Source of the DNA: Guyanagaster necrorhizus
Taxonomy: Eukaryota; Basidiomycota; Agaricomycetes; Agaricales; Physalacriaceae
Length of the DNA: 64,000 nucleotides
Direction of reading: 5' to 3'
Assembly: GCF_019112545.1 (NCBI RefSeq)
Contig: NW_025064944.1
Span: 16,993 to 80,992, forward strand
Below the pieces are notes generated by a model, which was not told the DNA's origin, did not search any database, and saw nothing but the letters and a program-made list of their open reading frames with translations. A program made the position numbers and the translations under genes. Below, one piece after another: positions 56,600 through 64,000 of the stretch. Each line of letters begins with the position of its first letter. Within the stretch, counting starts at the first letter, position 1.

Positions 56600-58290
56600 G
56601 ATGTCCCCTCTAGGTGGAAGTGGGAACATGCTGAAGAAGATACAGACAAAGAGGCACTGGCAGAAGAGGTTCAATGAAACAGGAAGAGAGTGTATCTGGA
56701 GCTATACAATGAGATGGTCACATTTTTATGAAAGGATGCCCAGTGGTTGACATTAAACATGAGACAAAAGTATATATATGCAGATGACACTGAATGGCAG
56801 AATATTTTACAATATTCCACCACCAAATATGCTGTTATAGTTTACAACTGAAGGCACCCTGAGGATCAGCTTAGCAACTTGCTGAAGTACAAGTCCAAGT
56901 TCAATATTCAGCTAATGTCATGAACCCTATCTATGGCACCCAAGCAAGCCATATATATAGCACCCTCCATCTGAATAATGACCAGCCAATACTCATACTT
57001 GACACCATCCACCTGAACCATGGTAACTCAGCTCACTTATAGCCAATCAAGGCCAATTTCTCACAACACTGGATTCTGAAATCTCTAGACTGGCAAAGGA
57101 AGCTGGCTCCTCAGAGGACAACCCCCATCTGACAAAGCTAAGAGGAGTGGCAAGGAGCCTGTAAAGGATGACTCTGAGGTCATCAAACTCAGATTTACAA
57201 TCCAAAACAGAGTAATCATACAAAAAGAAACAGCACCTATGGGAAGTCCCATTGTGAATGACAACTCCCTCTATTTGCTCCTCAGACCACCAACTGAATG
57301 GCAATGCCCACCCTTCAATTAATGGCCAAATCTGATGGGGGCATTACCCAAAAACACTGTCATTCTCCAATGCTGCCTCAACTTATTAAGGAAGCCCCAC
57401 TCTTTCAAAGGCACTTCTGATGATATCAACTGATTTCTTATAGACTGTGAACAGTACTTTGAAGTCTATAATGCTTTTCTTGAAACTGACATGAACCATG
57501 TCATCTTCACCTCCTTCTACCTTGAAGAAAAGGCAAAGATCTGATGGATCTTGATTTTCCCAAACTTCTTCTCTACCATCAGACAGCATTACTGATTGCC
57601 ATCTTGATCAGTCTTTAAGCAAATGCTTACCAACAAATTTATTGATCCAGCAGTACAAAAGATATACAAGTCAAAGATCAAAGAGTACAAGATGGGTGAT
57701 AAATCAGCTACTGAGTACTTTGACAAGCTAAAATGACTTGCAAAGCTCACTGACATTCAGGATGATATTGATAATCATAGAAGAATAGTCAAGACACTCA
57801 AACAAGGTGTTCCACCCTCTTATTTCAAGATGATATTGGACATCAGGATGAACATCCCAAAGGGTTATGACATGTGGAAGGAGAGGGTCATTGAGATGTA
57901 CAAGGAGCAGCAATGGCAGAAGGTGGAGCAGTCTAATCTGCAGGAGTACCAGAAACTGAATCAGTCATCAACTTTGAATTTGGAGCCTAGCAGTCAGACC
58001 AGTACTGCAAGACAGAGATCTTATTGACCACTACACCCTTCTATAGAGCACAGAAGACAGGAATGGGAACCACATACACTGGGGCCAGAAAACTGATGAA
58101 CATTGACTGCCTCAAGAAGGAAGGAAAATGTTTTAATTGTGGCCAAAAAGGCCACATGTCATGAAACTGCCTGAAGAAGAAGCACACACATGAAGACATA
58201 CAGGCACAGATTGCTGAGCTACAGAAGGAAGCAGAAGAGCTTGGCACAGACACAAAGATCAAAGAGGTAAAAGACAGGGCTGACCAGTGA
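56600..58290 (+). pseudogene. gag: E5 gag, many nonsense codons
   Basis: Capsid region in one frame to about 58025 (blocks DCEQYFEVY, YLEEKAKI, KIKEYKMGDKSATEYF, IEMYKEQQ), then a frameshift before the CCHC knuckle CFNCGQKGHMS*NC (near 58129-58170) and the tail to DRADQ. Confidence 0.75.
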
Positions 58291-60790
58291 GCAATTCCAC
58301 TAAGTCAGCTGAGAAACAGAACAGTGTATTATCAGTAGCTATGAGACAGACTAATAGTACTTCTGTAGGTACTACTATGTCTAACTTATATGCACATTCA
58401 AATATATCCCAATCCTCTGCTACCAAACACACCCTACATGAATTGCCAAAAACCAAAGCTCAAGTGCCTATGGGCTGAACAGGAGGAGAGACCCCCACTA
58501 AATAGCTCAAACCATTCAATACTGAGTGGACTTGGAGGGCCATTAAAGACATCAGGATGAAAGAGAAAGCCAAGACTATACTCAAAAATTGAGTATATAA
58601 GACCCAGGCTGAAGAAGTTATCAATGAGATAGTTGAAGGAATGAGGAGGGCAGAGCAATGTTGGACTTTGGAATGGCTTGATGAACTTCAAGGCCCTAGA
58701 AGATATGTCAGAGGAACCAAGACAATAGAATGGGACTTAACCACAAAGGCCTAAATTGAGACTCTCATGAACTGGTCTGTACATACAGTGGATACTCTGA
58801 TTGACAGTGGCTGTATCAGCAGCTCTATCAACCATACTTTCATCATGAAGCACAACCTCCCCACTAGGGCAACAGCTGCCCCTATACTGGTCTACAATGC
58901 TGATGGCACAAAAAACCAAGCCAGCTCAATTACTGAATTCATTGAACTTTGCCTTACTATTGGCAATCACTCAGAATGAATTGATCTAGCCATCACTGAT
59001 CTAGGGACCAAGAAGGCGTTCCTAGATTGTGACTGGCTTATCTGACACAATCTGTTGGTCAAATGGAAGACTGGATGAATCACATTTGCATGGTGTAAAT
59101 GTTGAAAGATCCTGTTTGAATTACCTGATGAAGACTCTGAAGACTGGTGGGATGAGAAAATGAAAGATGGTGAAACTATTCTTGCCATTGATCTCCAGCA
59201 GGCACTGCATATTTAGGCAGTACATCATGCTAATGATCTAGCTGCTAAAGCAAATGCTAGAAAGGAAGAAAAAATGTTCAAAGAAATAGTCCTAGAGTGG
59301 GCCTAAGATTACTGAGACTTATTTGATAAGGAGAGTTTTGATAAACTATCAGAATCCAAACTCTGGGACCATGTGATTGAGCTAATTCCCAATGCCAATG
59401 CTAATCTTGATTGCAAAACCTATCCTCTCAGCAACTATGAACAACAGAAACTCAACAAGTTCCTGGATGAGAACCTCTCCAGTGGATAGATCAGACAATC
59501 AAAGTCTCTGATGGCTTTGCCATTCTTCTTTATCAAAAAGAAGGATGGCAAGCTCCAACCAGTCCAGAACTATCAAAAGCTCAACAAAATGATGATCAAG
59601 AATTGTTATCCACTTCCTCTAATCTCTGAATTAAGGGACAAACTACAGGGGGCCAAGTACTACACCAAGCTAGATATTTGGTGGGAGTACAATAATGTAT
59701 GGATCAAAGAAGGCAATGAATGGAAGGCAGCCTTCCAGATGAACTGCAGACTTTTCAAACCCACTGTAATGTTCTTTGGACTCACCAACTCCCCCACAAC
59801 TTTCCAATGGATAATAAATGATATTTTCAAAAATCTCATTGCCACAGAGAAGGTTACAATCTATCTCAACAACATTCTTATCATGTCATGAGATCAACAA
59901 GAATACCAACAACTAGTCTGCCAAGTGCTTGCTCTGATGAGAAAGCACAAATTATTTCTCAAAGCTGAGAAATATGAATTTGAAGTAAAAGAGATGAAGT
60001 ATCTGAGAGTGATCATCAGCAAGGGGAGCATCCATATAGATCCAGTAAAGTGGCCAGAGTAACCAAATGGCCAATACCTATAAAGAAGAAGGAACTACAA
60101 TCCTTCTTGGGCTTCACTAACTTCTACTGATGGTTCATCCAGAACTACAGCAAGATCATCTGCCTAATGACACAGCTTATAGGAAACACCTCATGGACCT
60201 GGAGACACTCACAGCAGGCCACCTTTGATGATCTAAAAAGATGACTCACAGAAGATGTCATTCTTGCAATCCTGACTCAAGACAGAAAGTTTTGAATAGA
60301 GGCTGACTCAAGTGAAGGAGTGATTGATGCTGTACTCTCCCAAGAACAGGATAGAAGGTGGTGACCAGTAACCTTTCTCTCCAAAGTGATCATTCCAGTC
60401 ACATGCTCAACAGAATTAACATTGGAAGGGTGGGCCAAAATACTGTATGATAAAGTATATGCCAAATATAGCATATCCCAAATGGTAATTTCTGATTGAG
60501 GACTGTAATTCATCTCCAAGTTTTTGGATGATCTCTACTATCTTCTTAACATTTGACAGAATGCCTCAACCACTTATCATTCACAGACAGATGGACAGAT
60601 GGAGTGTGTCAATCAAGAGATCAAAAAATATCTTTATCTCTTTATCAATTATTGACAAGACAACTGAGTGGAATGGCTGGCACTTGCCACCTTCCAATAT
60701 AATAACCACATACACTCAGCAACTGGGAAGACTCCATTCTTTGTCAATCATGGCCATCACCTCTATGTATCCCAAACCAAACACACCCAT
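58287..60790 (+). pseudogene. pol: E5 pol with internal deletion joining RNase H to integrase
   Basis: Protease DSG (58802), RT 59511-59891 (YLNN in place of YLDD), a one-base loss near 60044, and RNase H EADSSEGV (Asp kept, near 60300). At TFLSK (60375-60390) the reading jumps straight to VIIPVTCSTEL of the integrase core. Compared with E1, about 0.8 kb is missing: the rest of RNase H, the HHCC finger and the first DDE Asp. It ends in the integrase where R2 copy 2 starts. Confidence 0.8.
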
Positions 60791-62194
60791 TGATATATAG
60801 GGTATATGTTCAGCCTTATAATTTGTGAATTCTGCATAACACACTAGAATATGCTAGTAACTGAGGACTATTAGCCAGTAGAGGACTATGGCTGAGGCTC
60901 CAAGCTGATAGTCATGCTAGTCACCAATACTAAGTCCAAAAGAGACTTTGTAAAATAACATGGCCTAAGGATAAAAATCCTAAGTCAGGTTTGAACTTAG
61001 AAAAGTTCTGCACCACACCTTGGAAAATACTAAGTCCAAGTTGGACTTAGAAATAGTACCTCAAATGGGGCCAATTCTACATGCCACTAAGACAAGTATA
61101 TTCTAAGACAGCTAGAAGCATAATACCATAGCCAGTTGTAGAGTATTGAGTAAAGATAGCATCATCCAGGAGCAGTAAGAAGAGAGACCCAATGATCTGT
61201 GGCTAGCACTCTGAGTTTTGACTCAAATGCCTAAGTCTGAATTTTCTAGGTATCAGGTGACCTAAGGGACTTAGAATTGAGAGGAATAGAGTGGATAGGA
61301 CCAGTTGACCAGGCCTGATCAATCAAGCTACTAAGAATAACTCAGAGGATTAAAACTCTGGGTAGACAGAAAGGAGTTAGGTACCCACAGACACTGTAGG
61401 CTTAAAATAAAGCTGTGTGATGGCCAGATGGGTCTGGGCAAGCCTAGAGGAGTCCAGGAGTGCCGCCATTCCAGAACAATGGCATGATTCCGCTTTAAAC
61501 AGGAGAAATATTATTTTGAACACCTTATTTATAGATTCTGTATCTGTTGTTGGTGTATAAAAGAAGAGAATGGGGGGGAAATAGCAAGCAAGTGACCCTC
61601 CCCCATGTTCAGGCCTTCTAGCCCACTGTAGCTAGTTCCTGGGACAATGGATTTTGAGTTCTGCTTTGACTTAGTGATTTATTTAAGTTGCTTTGTCACT
61701 TAGAGAGGATTAGATTGGAATAATAACTATATTTTCAGTTTCAGATTAATTTGGGTTCCAAACTATAAGGGTTTCAGCATCAGAATACAAGTTCTTCAGT
61801 TTTGAGGACTGCTAGCCAGCCAAGAGTGCAGATAGGCAAGCCTAAGTGCTTGATAGACTTAGTATTTGTGTTTCAGAGTTCATTGGGTTTTGGAATATTC
61901 TAAGTTGATTTGGAGTGCAATTTTGTGCTGATTCTAAGCCCCAATTATACTTAAACATTGCTATAAACTACTCTCATGAGTATTGCATCTTTGAAAGCAA
62001 GATAGAGTTAAATAACTGTCTTTATTGACTATTTCTTTGATTTTACTTAAGACTGCAAGAGTGTTTCTATTGTACTTGAAACAACTGACCTCAACTGTAT
62101 TTGGTGATTGTGTATTGAGTGGTTAGGTGTTGGTGTTTGAGAGTTCATTCCTCATTTGCCTCTCTTAGTCACTTAGCTATTACCAAGCACATCA
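60791..62194 (+). repeat. R2 copy 2: uninterrupted LTR-like repeat, 1404 bp
   Basis: Starts TGATATATAG and ends GCACATCA. It matches R2 copy 1 in reverse over its full length. The flanks differ (CCAT left, CTGG right), E5 integrase on one side and E6 gag on the other, so the copy probably sits at a rearrangement junction and not at a simple insertion. Confidence 0.75.
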
Positions 62195-64000
62195 CTGGTC
62201 CAAGGGTTTTGGAATCCAACTGGTCATAAGGGTTTCTGAGGCTTGAGCCAAGTAAGCCAAGAAATGGCATCTTGGCTTGAGGTTTCAGGATGGGAGAGTC
62301 AGGTATGAGTGGTTCAGAGGGATGGTGCCATGTATATGGCACACTGGGGCAATATTGGTGGTGTGTTCAGCATTGGCTGGATCTTGTACTTAAAGGCCAG
62401 TAATTCCTTTAGTTGGTCTTCAGAATGCATTCTGTTATAAATATAAATAGCATAGTCAGTAGCAGCATATTGTAGAATCTGTCTTTTTTTCTTGTTATCT
62501 GTGGCTGGGTACCTCCTTCCCAGAGGCATCATTAACCAACTAATGTCCTTTCATAATAAAGCTGTTCTCTCTCAATATAGCTTCTCAAATTCCTTCTGTC
62601 AGTTCCTATTTATTTCTTTTTTGAGTGTCTCACTGTTGGTCTCCTCATATTGGATCCAGAGGTCAATTTTGACCAGGACATTCTCATCTCTGTCAAGATC
62701 CTCACTGAGATCCTCCTTGTCCTTGCTGAGATCCTCCTCACTCTCTTTGAGATAGTCAGTGGGTGGCTCATAGTTGGGTGGCTCAGGAGCTCTGACCATT
62801 GCTGGGGAGCTCCCCATTGGTTCAAGATCCACTTCTGGTGGCAGTGGTTCTGGTAGGAGGCTTCTGATGAGGTCAGGAAGGCCTGGCCTCAGCTTCTCAC
62901 TCTCTTTCTCACTCTATTCTCTCACTATATCAGTGGAAGTCATCACAGAACTCTCTGTTGAGAAAGAGAGCAGTGATATGTCCATGTAAGAATCATCAGA
63001 GGGCCCAGTCAGAGATTCTGCCAGGAGAAACCTGAATCCCATAACCCTCAAGGATGAAACTGGCATTGCTAGAGAGGGAGCTGTCACTGGTACTTTCCTC
63101 ATAGGTGAGAGGTGGGGGTTCATAGTCATCATCAATTTGTCAGGCCTTGTCTGCAGTAAAGACCTGAGTGTCAGCCCAGTGGTCTCTGGACCATGGGTCA
63201 TCCTCATTATCTAGTCTCCACTCTCAGGTTCCATTGTCATCACTGTCTATGGGGCTAGAGAGCAAGGGATCAGCAACTCTGATCTGCTGGGCTCTGTCAG
63301 CAGTAATTTCAGAGAATGTGCCTTCTCCTCCTTCATAGAATATATCTCTCTCTGCTTCTTCATATAATCCATAGTGCTCAGATGAGGCTGAGCCCCACTC
63401 CACTGCTTGTTCTTCTCTGGCTCATTGTCTGTACTGCACATTGTAATATTCTTCTTTGGCCTCCTGCTGCTGACAGCCTCACACCTCCTCAGAGGGGTCA
63501 TATCTCTCTCTTTTCCACTGCTTGACCTCCATTCATGCAGAGTACTGGATGAGAGTTTCACTAAGGTGGCTGAGAGTCAAGGGGAGGAGACTAGGGGTTG
63601 AGGGGACTGGACTTTCTTGTGGGATGATATACCTAGACCCTCTTTCTGCAAGTCTTACAACCTCATCAATGGAGTCCCAGGCATGGTCTCTAATGCTGGG
63701 CTCATGGGAAGCAGTGGAAGGGTCAGAGGATGGTGACTCCTCAAAAAAGTCATTGGAGAGGTTCTCATTCTTGTGGTCAGAGACTGCAGGGAGCTGCAGC
63801 AGGACTCAGGGGTTTCTGAACCCTATGTTTCTATGCTCATTGTGTCTGCTAGCTGTTTGAGAGAGTCCAGCAGGTTGTTGGAGTTCCATTTCTTCTGTAG
63901 TGCATCCTTCATTTATGTGACTATGCCCAGCCTTGGGTACAGTTCCAGATGTGAGCTGGAAGGAGGTTCTGGTAGAGGGGGGGATGTCATAAAGAGAGTG
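62195..64000 (-). mobile_element. E6: Ty3/Gypsy fragment, ORF A and start of gag, continues past the right edge
   Basis: Minus strand. Gag start at 62532-62195 (KRQILQYAATDYA, then FQNPWT near 62200). ORF A from the edge (LYDIPPSTRTSFQ, near 63980) through DNEDDPW (near 63195) to FLHGHITALFLN...DFH (near 62975-62915), with nonsense codons. The TM segment and 5' LTR lie beyond 64000. CpG-poor. It may be the 5' half of E4. Confidence 0.75.

Larger units (their letters stand above)
52379..60790 (+). mobile_element. E5: old Ty3/Gypsy element, 3' end lost, carrying nested insertions
   Basis: 5' LTR at 52379-52838, primer site, ORF A, gag and pol up to the integrase, where R2 copy 2 begins. It has no 3' LTR in the window. 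Inside ORF A it carries a solo LTR (53210-53644) and R1 copy B (53947-55729). Almost free of CpG. It cuts E4 in the protease region. Confidence 0.85.

Overview
The window reads as a transposon-packed region of a basidiomycete fungus, most likely an Agaricomycete; the genus cannot be fixed from the sequence alone. The evidence is the short introns (about 45-60 bp), a GDSL carbohydrate esterase split into many small exons, a multi-pass membrane protein of a type common in mushrooms, chromodomain Ty3/Gypsy elements, and heavy loss of CpG by C-to-T change in the repeats. Most broken reading frames here are broken by stop codons (often CGA to TGA) and not by frameshifts, which fits decay of methylated CpG or a RIP-like process.

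Layout. 1-3799: LINE with RT, RNase H and a CCHC finger, ending in A16. 3800-6529 and 14627-15500: a decayed segmental duplicate ending in a PP2C-type phosphatase pseudogene, which is split by a young full-length Gypsy element, E1 (6530-14626, TSD CTGGC). 15500-25850: the only host-like island. It holds a multi-pass membrane protein gene (16434-17775), a GDSL/SGNH esterase gene (18410-19736), the better-preserved twin of the duplicate (about 19995-22100), small uncertain ORFs, a third PP2C piece (24996) and a C2H2 zinc-finger gene (25794-25029, minus).

25850-64000 is nested repeat. An old minus-strand Gypsy element, E4, has its 3' LTR cut at 29047/48872 by a 1.4 kb LTR-like repeat (R2, TSD CTGG). 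That R2 copy is itself interrupted by a second LTR-like repeat (R1, 29313-31072), by full-length E2 (31956-40720, TSD TAAAT) and by full-length E3 (40952-48847, TSD GCTAG). The four leftover R2 pieces sum to 1393 bp, against 1404 bp for the uninterrupted R2 copy at 60791-62194. E4's pol is cut at 52378 by E5 (plus strand), which carries a solo LTR (TSD AGAAG) and another R1 copy and has lost its 3' end. The right edge (62195-64000) is the 5' half of another minus-strand Gypsy copy, E6, possibly the missing part of E4.

The Gypsy elements form one chromovirus lineage with three unusual traits. (1) A long extra ORF with an N-terminal membrane helix lies 5' of gag and overlaps it in another frame. 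(2) They appear to self-prime: a 13-nt primer site next to the LTR is complementary to the predicted 5' end of the transcript, and this pairing covaries between copies. (3) The RNase H has Asn where the first catalytic Asp is expected in the three youngest copies. Host genes here show no operon-like cooperation; their main story is duplication, interruption and decay of a PP2C-like family (four fragments).
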